Under the pieces are notes generated by a model. That model worked only from the letters and a program-made list of their open reading frames with translations, was not told where the DNA came from and searched no databases. A stretch of 33,408 nt of DNA from Lachnospiraceae bacterium (GTDB lineage: Bacteria > Bacillota > Clostridia > Lachnospirales > Lachnospiraceae): contig JAAVXK010000005.1 in the NCBI GenBank assembly GCA_022790615.1, forward strand, positions 1 through 33,408, read 5' to 3'. Shown piece after piece: positions 8,089 through 15,747 of the stretch (position 1 is its first letter; each line of letters opens with the position of its first letter). The translations under genes were made by a program, and so were the position numbers.

Positions 8089-8232
8089 TAACTATTCAGC
8101 CTGCAACTGCGCACTTGCTGCGCAGTTAGCAGCCAGCGACGTAAAACGGCCAAGAATCCGGCCTCTTTTTGCCGTAAGGCAAACTTTAAGAGGCCGGATT
8201 CCGTAACTATGAAGCCGTAGGCTGAATAGTTA
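8089..8232. repeat. Palindromic intergenic element with nested hairpins, 144 bp
   Basis: Perfect 14-bp terminal inverted repeats TAACTATTCAGCCT (8089-8102) and its complement (8219-8232) enclose two more hairpins: AACTGCGCA/TGCGCAGTT near 8107-8129, and a long stem in which GAATCCGGCCTCTT pairs with AAGAGGCCGGATTC, with TTTGCC/GGCAAA inside. No coding capacity. I recall TAACTATTCAGCCTAC-type repeats from other Lachnospiraceae intergenic regions. It lies between the GNAT gene and the second restriction locus. Confidence 0.75.
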
Positions 8233-8348
8233 CAATTGTTTTCTTATATTTTAAAATAAGACTTGCAAAGTCAGAACTAATGTTCTACAATAAGTATGTA
8301 ATCTATCTTGTGATACTGAAAATAACATACAGTGTGGGGGAATTTACT

Positions 8349-10727
8349 ATGGAAAAGATAACTATAAAGTCGGAACCACTTACTGTGGAAAAAATATGTA
8401 AAAACTACATGTTTGAGAAAATTCCTAATACAAGATGGTCGGAGGCGCAGATAGATGCATTTGTAGAAAAGGATATATTAGGCAGATTATATAAAAGTGA
8501 CAATATTTATCAGAAAAAGACCGGAATAAAAGAAATTGACGCCTCTGTCCCGTCAAAGGACAGTCTGGCGGGAACAGGCGAAATAGACGTCATGGTATAT
8601 AATTTATTTGGAAATCAGAACATAGATATTGTCATAGAGAATAAGATAACAGATGTTTCGACTGAGACCGCTCTGTCAGAGGGAATAATATATGCCAATG
8701 GCAAGAAGGATAAGTATAAGTCCAGAGTTGTGATTGGATATAACGGAAATGATGCAATGCTAAAGGTCAGGGTAAGGGACAGCTGGCAGGATTTATACAT
8801 AAACGGTGAGAAAATAAATGCATTTATAGGTCCTGAAATATTAAAGCTGATATATGATTATCCTGATTACAATGTATTTGAATTTGATATTTCTAATTTT
8901 ACGCAGAAAGAGTTCCATAAAATACTTGAAAGTCTAAGAATTATTTATCGAAATATTTCAGGATTGCTTGCGGATAATGAAAATGCGCGCATTGATTTTA
9001 CAATAGCTTATGTCGCGTTAAAGATGATTACCGAGAAGGAGAGGATAGAATATCAGGGCAGTTCCTACGGCTGGGAGGATTTTGATAAACCTGCAAAGAT
9101 TAATGCGGCCGTAAACGCGATAAAAAGTAGTGACAAATATGATAAATACAAGGATATATTTACGATTGTCTACAATAAAAAAACGAATAAAGTCTCGTTT
9201 GATTTTATGGAAACTATCGCTGAAATTGACGTAACTACCATCAATAAAATACATGAAGAGATAAGCAGAATACCTGTAATGCATGCATTGCCAATTGATT
9301 TGTTTGGGGAAGTGTATGAGGTGCTTGCAAGTAAAAAAACCAAAAAGGATTTGGGGGAATTTTTTACAAGAAGACATATTATCAGGCCGTTACTCAGCAT
9401 TTTTATAAATGATATGGATATACGAAACATCGTAGACAGGTGCGGCACGCAAAATCATGTTAAAATAGTTGACCCATTCTGTGGAACAGGCGGTTTCCTT
9501 ACGGAATTTTATAAGTTGTTAGGTTCAAGAATTGATGCCGGATTGGATATAAATGCGGCGCAGCTGGCGAATGAATCCTTTTATGGATATGATATTAATC
9601 CAAGTAATTCTACTAGAACGAAGATAAATATGTATTTGGCGGGAGACGGGGTATCGGATGTGGAAAAAAGAGACAGTCTTGCGTTAGAGGACACGGATGT
9701 AATTAAGGCTTTAGATACGCCTGAAAGGCCTGAAAAATTTGATTATGTTATCACAAATGTACCTTATGGAAAGGGTAAATGGGTAGTTAATTCTACAGTT
9801 ACCAATAATAAACGTATGGAAATAAACGCTTTGATTAAGGTGGTGTCTATTTTAAAGCCGTCGGGAAAGGCGCTCGTTATTGTTCCTGACGGGATATTGG
9901 AGTCGCCGTCTCTTGCCTCAATCAGGCAGTGGCTTGTTAAAAACTGTAAGATTAATTTTGTTATCTCCCTGCCTAAGTTTGCGTTTGCCCCATATACGAA
10001 AGAGAAAACGTATGCGATTTCCATCACAAAGAGAAATAATGCGTTTCATTCTGTAGAGGAACAGGAACTATATGATGAAAAGTTTTGGGCATATATTATT
10101 GATAATGACGGATATGCAAATTCTGATAAAAGATTTCTGACCGGCAAATTGGACGGAAGTGGTAAGTGGCTGCATAATGAATTGTCAATTTGGTATGATG
10201 ACAAGGGACGGGTCCATAAATCATTAATTGAAGAAAAGTATGGAGTTGATGGAAAAGAGCAGAACGCCGATGAAATGTACTATAATGAATGGGGAAGAGA
10301 GATTACAGGGAAAAAATACGGATTTATTTTAATGCGTGATGTGCTGGGCGAATATACTGTGAATTACGAAAAGATAGGCAGGCTAAAAAGTGTATTTGGC
10401 GATATGTCGAGAGCAAATGATGAATTGGACGATGGGCAAAAGGATTTACTGAATAAAATATCTAAAAAATCTGATTGTATCAAGGACGGAGCGTTAAAAG
10501 AGGAGTTTGTGGATATATTTGAAATTATGGGGGTATTATATGATGCCGAGGAGGACTGTTTCTATGATTTGAAAAATCCGGTAAAAGTACATCAGGTCAA
10601 TATACTTCCTGAAAAATATTTTAGAGGTAGCGTGCCGGAGGAAATTTCATCAGAATCGTTATCAAAAGAGGTGGCGAAAATCAAAAGGGAGTTAAATAAT
10701 ATATTTAAGGATGTGATGAAATGGTAA
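8349..10727 (+). CDS. Fused restriction nuclease-adenine methyltransferase (BcgI-like RM subunit)
   Basis: A 792-residue protein joining a nuclease-like domain to an N6-adenine DNA methyltransferase. I start it at ATG 8349, after GGGGG at 8336-8340; 23 further in-frame codons upstream look non-coding. Near the N-terminus is a PD-(D/E)xK-like pattern: GEIDVMVY (Asp80) and, 17 residues later, IVIENK (Glu97, Lys99). Residues about 310-660 are the HsdM-like methylase: DLGEFFTRRHIIRPL, the SAM motif I DPFCGTGGF (375-383) and catalytic motif IV NVPYG (470-474), where most relatives have NPPF/Y. A C-terminal region of about 130 residues may contact the specificity subunit. The next gene is a specificity subunit overlapping by 7 bases. 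Known BcgI has the same two-gene plan: subunit A (nuclease plus methylase) and subunit B (specificity). A Type I M subunit with an odd N-terminus is the alternative. Confidence 0.82.
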   Translation: MEKITIKSEPLTVEKICKNYMFEKIPNTRWSEAQIDAFVEKDILGRLYKSDNIYQKKTGIKEIDASVPSKDSLAGTGEIDVMVYNLFGNQNIDIVIENKITDVSTETALSEGIIYANGKKDKYKSRVVIGYNGNDAMLKVRVRDSWQDLYINGEKINAFIGPEILKLIYDYPDYNVFEFDISNFTQKEFHKILESLRIIYRNISGLLADNENARIDFTIAYVALKMITEKERIEYQGSSYGWEDFDKPAKINAAVNAIKSSDKYDKYKDIFTIVYNKKTNKVSFDFMETIAEIDVTTINKIHEEISRIPVMHALPIDLFGEVYEVLASKKTKKDLGEFFTRRHIIRPLLSIFINDMDIRNIVDRCGTQNHVKIVDPFCGTGGFLTEFYKLLGSRIDAGLDINAAQLANESFYGYDINPSNSTRTKINMYLAGDGVSDVEKRDSLALEDTDVIKALDTPERPEKFDYVITNVPYGKGKWVVNSTVTNNKRMEINALIKVVSILKPSGKALVIVPDGILESPSLASIRQWLVKNCKINFVISLPKFAFAPYTKEKTYAISITKRNNAFHSVEEQELYDEKFWAYIIDNDGYANSDKRFLTGKLDGSGKWLHNELSIWYDDKGRVHKSLIEEKYGVDGKEQNADEMYYNEWGREITGKKYGFILMRDVLGEYTVNYEKIGRLKSVFGDMSRANDELDDGQKDLLNKISKKSDCIKDGALKEEFVDIFEIMGVLYDAEEDCFYDLKNPVKVHQVNILPEKYFRGSVPEEISSESLSKEVAKIKRELNNIFKDVMKW

Positions 10728-11827
10728 TTCGTGAATGCCTTGATATTATCGGCGGCAATTCCGGCCTGACAGAAAGCGTAATATATTGGAATCCTCCTAA
10801 GAATAGAAATAGGGCTGTTACAGTGTATTCAGGCTCTACCCTTAATACAACTATGCTTGGAGTTGTTGACAGGGAAACTATAATAAATGGAAAAAAGATA
10901 AAAGTTTTGAAAGCCCCTGCGATTGTCATTGTGAGAAAAGGTTTAGCCGGAAATACCAAATTTATAGAAAACGGGGAGTTTACGATTAATGATGATGCTT
11001 ATGTAATTACCGTTAAACAAAGATACGTGGGTGAAATAAACATTCAATGGCTTGAAAATGTTATTCAACGCTATGCAGAAAGTTGTATAACATCTAGAGG
11101 AACAAATGCGACGTTTTCAAAAGAACAGTTTTTAGACTTGGAATTTGAATATCCTTCAATGAAAGAACAGGATGAAATAGTTAACGTAATAAATAAAATC
11201 AACAAATTGAAAGAAAATGTAAGTTATTATATTGAACGATTAAAAAAACTAAATAGTATTGTAATTAGCGGTGATGTAATTTGCAAGCTGAAAGCCGGGT
11301 CAATTTTTGAAATTGCCGGTGGAAATTCCGGATTAACTGAAGAATTTATATATAACAATCAACCAACTTCTGAACAAGAATCTGTCGCGGTCTTTTCGTC
11401 ATCGATGGATGAAGCGACCAATATGGGCGTCGTTTCAAAAAATGCCGTATTAAATGGAAAAAAGATAAAATGTTTTGATGCTCCCGCAGTCATTATTTCA
11501 AGGAATGGCCAGGCGGGGAAAGCATTATATATTGAACATGGAACATTTACAATCAATGACCATGCTTACGTATTGACTGTTAAACAATCCTATAAAAAAG
11601 TTGTTGATTTAGAGTGGTTTACATATGTTTCAGAGCAATATACAAACAATTGCGTTACGTCAAAAGATTCTAACGGAACTTTTAACAAGGAAATGTTTAT
11701 GAACGAGCAAATAGACATTATTGATTTTGGAGCGCAAAAAAAGATTGTTAAAAAGAAAAGGGAAATAGGCGTGTTACATTGCAAGCTTAAACAATTTAGA
11801 AATATACTTGATGAAAGAAAACATTAA
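10721..11827 (+). CDS. Restriction-modification specificity subunit with duplicated recognition domains
   Basis: A 368-residue S subunit partnering the upstream fused nuclease-methylase. Its two target-recognition domains are near copies: residues 11-137 and 200-326 align without a single gap at an offset of 189. By hand count about 62 of 127 positions are identical, including GGNSGLTE at both starts, NGKKIK, FTIND-AYV and TVKQ. Each domain is followed by a helical segment (about 145-180 and 337-362) that would form the conserved spacer. Such tandem similarity suggests that both halves read the same or similar short sequences, giving a symmetric split target. The start ATGGTAA overlaps the methylase stop. 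The length is close to that of known BcgI-type B subunits and shorter than hsdS at 269. Confidence 0.88.
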   Translation: MVIRECLDIIGGNSGLTESVIYWNPPKNRNRAVTVYSGSTLNTTMLGVVDRETIINGKKIKVLKAPAIVIVRKGLAGNTKFIENGEFTINDDAYVITVKQRYVGEINIQWLENVIQRYAESCITSRGTNATFSKEQFLDLEFEYPSMKEQDEIVNVINKINKLKENVSYYIERLKKLNSIVISGDVICKLKAGSIFEIAGGNSGLTEEFIYNNQPTSEQESVAVFSSSMDEATNMGVVSKNAVLNGKKIKCFDAPAVIISRNGQAGKALYIEHGTFTINDHAYVLTVKQSYKKVVDLEWFTYVSEQYTNNCVTSKDSNGTFNKEMFMNEQIDIIDFGAQKKIVKKKREIGVLHCKLKQFRNILDERKH

Positions 11828-11883
11828 TTTTGTTTGTTAAATTATTACATCCTTATAGAGGATGATAGAAAAAGGATAATAGA

Positions 11884-12675
11884 ATGACAGAAAAACTAAA
11901 ACAGATTTTAGCTAACATGTACAAATATAATACGGATAATCTGGCTTATATCAATTTTGGGCTTGACAAAACTGTTGAGTATGACGCGCTTGTTGTTGCA
12001 CCGTCATACAGCCCGCACAAGATATTAAAAGACGGAAGTTTTAGTATTTCGGAGCTTGGACTCCACAGTTACCGGACGAGCTTTCTTGTGGAGAGGGACA
12101 ATTTGAAGATTGCGTGGATAAAAACCGCAGCAGGAAGCTGCAATATGCTTGACTGTCTGTTGATATGCGCGGAGATTCGGTTTAAGAAACTGGTATTTAT
12201 AGGCGCGGTCGGGGCGCTGAGAGAGGAATTTAATATCGGTGATGTATGTACGCCCTCTTATTCCATTGCCGGAACCCTTGCCAATACATACTTGAAGGAC
12301 AGTATTAAGGACTATGTGCCGTTTGAGAAGATATATCCTGACAGGAATTATGTGTCACAGGTAATCAGACTTGCAAAGGAGGGCGGATATTCCGTCAGGG
12401 AGGCAAGTGTTTTCTGTACAGACTCCATTGCCATGGAATACACGCATCTTGATGAGATAAGAAGTTTTGGAACGGATTTGATTGAAATGGAGACGGCTGT
12501 TTTTTACGAAGTAGGGAAAATGCTGCAGATACCATCCGTTGCGCTGCTTGTCGTATCTGACAATTCGGCGACCGGGGTTCCGTTAGCCGGAAGGAGCGAG
12601 GAGATTCAGAAGGTGTATGAGCATTCAAGATGTAATGTGCTGCCGGAAATAGTTTTTAAAATCGCAGGTATGTAA
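11884..12675 (+). CDS. Nucleoside phosphorylase (PNP/UDP family)
   Basis: A 263-residue enzyme of the PNP_UDP_1 fold. Family members cleave the N-glycosidic bond of nucleosides with phosphate. Visible landmarks are the phosphate/ribose region FIGAVGALREEFNIGDVCTP (about 105-124), the purine-nucleoside signature IEMETAVFYEVGKML (about 200-214, with Met-Glu contacting ribose) and the SDNSATG segment (about 225-231) with the Asp/Asn near the base. The N-terminus is about 35 residues longer than compact PNPs. AAAGGA at 11871 precedes the ATG. It lies 56 bases after the specificity subunit and 36 before the DUF1848 gene, all on the same strand. The substrate is undetermined; related domains also act in nucleotide salvage and in some predicted defence systems. 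Confidence 0.85.
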   Translation: MTEKLKQILANMYKYNTDNLAYINFGLDKTVEYDALVVAPSYSPHKILKDGSFSISELGLHSYRTSFLVERDNLKIAWIKTAAGSCNMLDCLLICAEIRFKKLVFIGAVGALREEFNIGDVCTPSYSIAGTLANTYLKDSIKDYVPFEKIYPDRNYVSQVIRLAKEGGYSVREASVFCTDSIAMEYTHLDEIRSFGTDLIEMETAVFYEVGKMLQIPSVALLVVSDNSATGVPLAGRSEEIQKVYEHSRCNVLPEIVFKIAGM

Positions 12676-12711
12676 ATATGCACATCGGTGCTATGAGAGG
12701 TTGGAACAGAT

Positions 12712-13608
12712 TTGATTATAAGTGTAAGCCGCAGGACGGACATACCAAATTATTACTCCGAATGGTTTTACAATAGAATAAAAGACGGATACGTATATGT
12801 ACGCAATCCGATGAACCCGCGACAGGTCAGAACGATAGATTTGTCGCCGGATGCTGTCGACTGCTTTGTGTTTTGGAGTAAGAATCCGGAGCCGATGCTT
12901 GACCGATTGGACGCTCTTTCGGATTATAATTATTATTTTCAGTTTACGCTGACCGGATATGGGAGAGACATTGAATGCAATGTTCCGCATAAGAGGGAGA
13001 AAATGATACCCGTGTTTCAGAAGCTGTCTGAAACAATAGGAAAGGAAAGGGTAATATGGAGATATGACCCGATTTTGTTCAACGGTGTATATACCCCGGA
13101 GTATCATTGGAAGGCTTTCGGGCAGATTGCGGATTCTCTTAACGGGTATACCGAAAAATGCGTAATCAGTTTTGTGGACGCATATGCAAAAAACAAGAAA
13201 AACCTTTGCGCGCTTGGCGCCTATACGCCGGATGAATACAAATTACGGGAATTTGCCGCAGGGTTGTCAAAAGCAGCCGTTAGGAACGGAATGACAATAA
13301 CGAGCTGCGCGGAGGCGGCAGACCTGTCAGATTGCGGTATTGGGCATAACTGTTGTATAGATAAAGAACTTATTGAAGATATTACGGGGCGTAAATTAGA
13401 TGTAAAAAAGGATAGGAATCAGAGAAAAGAGTGCGGGTGTGTTGCGAGCGTAGATATCGGGGCCTATAATACTTGCAGGAATAACTGCAAGTATTGTTAT
13501 GCAAACTATAGTTTTGACAGCGTTGTGAATCATTGCGAAAGATATGACCCATTGTCTCCAATATTGTGTGGAACGATTTCGGAGGACGGAAACATAACGG
13601 CAATGTAA
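12712..13608 (+). CDS. DUF1848 family protein with radical-SAM-like cysteine motif
   Basis: A 298-residue protein starting at a TTG codon: MIISVSRRTDIPNYYSEWF is the typical DUF1848 N-terminus and no ATG fits it; GAGAGG at 12695 precedes it. Other family landmarks are VRNPMNPRQV (30-39), FVFWSKNPEPML (52-63), YYFQFTLTGY (74-83) and VIWRYDPILF (114-123). Near the C-terminus, after a CGC pair (241, 243), is CRNNCKYCYAN, a CX3CX2C cluster (Cys255, 259, 262) like the [4Fe-4S] site of radical SAM enzymes such as spore photoproduct lyase. In those enzymes the motif is near the N-terminus, so a permuted fold is possible. The reaction is unknown. It lies 36 bases after the phosphorylase gene, and a terminator follows directly, so the two are probably co-transcribed. 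Confidence 0.88.
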   Translation: MIISVSRRTDIPNYYSEWFYNRIKDGYVYVRNPMNPRQVRTIDLSPDAVDCFVFWSKNPEPMLDRLDALSDYNYYFQFTLTGYGRDIECNVPHKREKMIPVFQKLSETIGKERVIWRYDPILFNGVYTPEYHWKAFGQIADSLNGYTEKCVISFVDAYAKNKKNLCALGAYTPDEYKLREFAAGLSKAAVRNGMTITSCAEAADLSDCGIGHNCCIDKELIEDITGRKLDVKKDRNQRKECGCVASVDIGAYNTCRNNCKYCYANYSFDSVVNHCERYDPLSPILCGTISEDGNITAM

Positions 13609-13611
13609 CAG

Positions 13612-13635
13612 ATATGCAACGTATTGCATATTTTT
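13612..13635 (+). terminator. Rho-independent terminator after the DUF1848 gene
   Basis: ATATGCAA (13612-13619), loop CGTA and TTGCATAT (13624-13631), followed by a short T-run. It lies 4 bases after the stop codon and closes the phosphorylase-DUF1848 unit. Confidence 0.65.
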
Positions 13636-13643
13636 GATATAAT

Positions 13644-13778
13644 AGGAAACTGCTTTGCAATTTCCTGTTATACAAAAAACGCTCCGCTAAGGATGCGCAC
13701 TCGCGCGATATGTAGTTAGTTGCATTCGTAACACGCGCTCGGCGCGGAGAATGTCGCAAGCGACATTCTTTGTTTTTT
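13644..13778. repeat. Structured convergent intergenic region with two hairpins
   Basis: Between the DUF1848 gene and the convergent AraC gene are a hairpin AGGAAA-TGC/GCA-TTTCCT (13644-13666), a GC-rich stretch flanked by CTCCGC and GCGGAG (about 13682-13749), and GAATGTCG-CAAG-CGACATTC (13749-13768) followed by TTTGTTTTTT. The last stem is a good plus-strand terminator. The whole resembles the other palindromic repeats in the window and may be a further element family. Confidence 0.5.
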
Positions 13779-13790
13779 CATGCGGCGGTT

Positions 13791-14573
13791 TTAGAAAGAG
13801 GACGGCGGGGTATATGTCTGCCTGTATTCCCGTGGGGATTTGCCGGTATATTTTTTGAACTGGCGGCTGAAATGCTCCGCATTATTATAACCGCAGCTTA
13901 ATGCAACTGTGTGGATTGGCGTTGAGCTGTGCTGCAGATAATCTTTTGCAAGGGAAAGACGCATCTGTATAACGTCGTCCATGCAGGTGATGCCGAATGT
14001 ATTGCGGTACAGAGCGTGAAGATATCCGGTACTTACATGAAGCAGGCCCGCCATATAAGGAATCGTCCAGTCAAACCCAGGATTATTTTTTATATTAAGC
14101 CGCAGGGCAAGCAAATCTTTTAACTGTGTGTTCTCAGTCTGAAAACCGATGGATTCTTCCAGTTTTGCAAACATCATTTCAAACAACGAATGTATCGTGT
14201 GCGTTTTGAACCGGTTGTCATAAAAATTTTCAGACGCAAGTTGTTCGAAGAGGCGGTGTGTAAATTCAAATTCTTTTATCTCAAACGGTTTGCCAATCGG
14301 AACGTTTCCGTTGCATATAAAATCTTCGTCCGTGTAGAATCGAATCCAGTCGTTTTTAAAATAGCTTTCATGCGCTCCGTAGTGGAGCGTTGCGTATGGA
14401 GGATAAAGCACGGCGCTTTGCGGGGGCATAAAATATTCTTTACCGTCTATTATAAAAAATGCAGGCGTATGTGTCTGCAACAGAAGCCACCAGTCACGAC
14501 CCGGGTTTTCCTCATAATAGACAAAATCATCCGCATGCGTCGTATTGTAGTGGACATATATTATATCAATCAT
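13791..14573 (-). CDS. AraC family transcriptional regulator
   Basis: A 260-residue regulator on the minus strand. I choose the internal ATG at 14573 (MIDIIYVHYN) because GGGGA lies about 8 bases before it; the ATG 14 codons earlier lacks a site. Residues 1-100 form a cupin-like sensor domain (HTPAFFIIDGKEYFMPPQSA), and residues about 165-255 carry the two AraC helix-turn-helix motifs: IPYMAGLLHVSTGYLHALYR, then PIHTVALSCGYNNAEHFSRQ and FKKYTGKSPREYR. Regulators of this shape usually respond to a sugar or similar small molecule. It is divergent from the alkD-like gene, with 166 bases between the two starts, so it might control that gene or itself; no carbohydrate genes adjoin it. Confidence 0.9.
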   Translation of the reverse strand: MIDIIYVHYNTTHADDFVYYEENPGRDWWLLLQTHTPAFFIIDGKEYFMPPQSAVLYPPYATLHYGAHESYFKNDWIRFYTDEDFICNGNVPIGKPFEIKEFEFTHRLFEQLASENFYDNRFKTHTIHSLFEMMFAKLEESIGFQTENTQLKDLLALRLNIKNNPGFDWTIPYMAGLLHVSTGYLHALYRNTFGITCMDDVIQMRLSLAKDYLQHSSTPIHTVALSCGYNNAEHFSRQFKKYTGKSPREYRQTYTPPSSF

Positions 14574-14739
14574 TATAATTTCCCCGTATGTATGTTTTAT
14601 CTCATAATAAATCAAGTTTTTTATAATTATATATCAAGTACTGACAAAAAGCAATATACGTTCCGTTGAGAAAGATTAATTGACTGATTGCAGTGTTTGT
14701 GAAATAATTAGATTCATACAATGAAGAGAGGTATATAAA

Positions 14740-15435
14740 ATGGGAGAGAATATATGTGAAACAATAAAAAAAGAACTATTTTCCATGCAGGATAACGGTT
14801 ACAGGGATTTTCAAAGTAAATTGATACCTAACATTGATAAAGACAGGGTTATAGGGGTACGTATCCCGCATGCAAGAAAATATGCGGTTCAGATTGCGGA
14901 TAACCCGGACATAGAAATTTTCCTTAACAGTGTGCCGCATTTTTATTATGAAGAAAATAATTTACACGCGTTTATAATTGAGCGTATTAAAGATTATGAT
15001 GCGTGTATAAGCGCGGTGGAGAAGTTTCTTCCTTATATCGACAACTGGTCTACCTGCGATTCTATTAAACCGAAAGTGTTTAAGAACAATAAGGAGAAGC
15101 TTATAAAATTGGTGGAACAATGGCTCGGGTCAGATAAACCTTATACTGTCAGATTCGCAAGCAATATGCTGATGACGTATTTTCTTGACGGTGATTTCAG
15201 AAGAGAGCATGTTGAGTGGCTTGCCGGTATTGATTCCGACGACTATTATGTGCGGATGGGAATTGCGTGGTATCTTGCGACGGCGCTTGCAAAGCAGTAT
15301 GACGATACGGTTCCTTTTATTGAAAATAATAGATTTCCGGTGTGGGTACATAATAAGGCGATACAAAAGGCAAGGGAGAGCTACCGCGTATTGGATGAGA
15401 GGAAGGAATACCTCAAATCGCTCAAGCGTGTATAG
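14740..15435 (+). CDS. DNA alkylation repair protein, AlkD family
   Basis: A 231-residue protein of the AlkD HEAT-like repeat family, which removes positively charged alkylated bases such as 7-methylguanine and 3-methyladenine without flipping them. The fingerprint is IPHARKYA (42-49), EENNLHAFIIERIKD (71-85), DNWSTCDSI (101-109) and VRFASNMLM (137-145). Trp103, Asp107 and Arg138 correspond by context to the catalytic Trp-Asp-Arg set known from AlkD. Length matches the family. AGAGAGG precedes the ATG. It is divergent from the AraC gene. A DNA repair enzyme next to two restriction loci is suggestive but may be coincidence. Confidence 0.92.
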   Translation: MGENICETIKKELFSMQDNGYRDFQSKLIPNIDKDRVIGVRIPHARKYAVQIADNPDIEIFLNSVPHFYYEENNLHAFIIERIKDYDACISAVEKFLPYIDNWSTCDSIKPKVFKNNKEKLIKLVEQWLGSDKPYTVRFASNMLMTYFLDGDFRREHVEWLAGIDSDDYYVRMGIAWYLATALAKQYDDTVPFIENNRFPVWVHNKAIQKARESYRVLDERKEYLKSLKRV

Positions 15436-15525
15436 GCTGAAAAAGAAACGACGGAATAATAACGGAACATGCAGTAGACGAGGAGAGTATTTCCATATTG
15501 TAATATGCGCAGCGTTATGTTATTA

Positions 15526-15551
15526 TTATAGTTAGCTTAAGGTAACTATAA
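15526..15551 (+). promoter_or_regulatory. Palindromic operator, DtxR/MntR-like, upstream of feoAB
   Basis: A 26-bp inverted repeat with arms TTATAGTTA (15526-15534) and TAACTATAA (15543-15551) around CTTAAG; only one pair is mismatched. The core TTAGCTTAAGGTAA matches 11 of 14 positions of the idealised DtxR-family iron/manganese box TTAGGTTAACCTAA. TATAAT (15546-15551) overlaps the right arm and could be the -10 box, so a bound repressor would block the promoter. The feoAB ATG is about 200 bases further on, implying a long leader. The rest of the 15436-15747 gap is AT-rich with nothing else I recognise. Confidence 0.5.
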
Positions 15552-15747
15552 TATTTAATATAGAATATAGTAAAATATATGAGTTACCGGACTTAAAATC
15601 GTCACATGCTTTCTATCAGAACGATAAACGGTATGCGAGATATTGCGGTATATAAATGGATGTGATTTTTCGTGATAAACTGTGTTTCGTTACGTATGAT
15701 AGAGGGATTCATGCTTGTATTATTTTAAACGTATTGGAGGGGTGAAT

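Noticed and set aside
15436-15747. Classical Fur box before feoAB
   Set aside because: No TGATAATNATTATCA-like 7-1-7 site; the palindrome present fits a DtxR-type box better.
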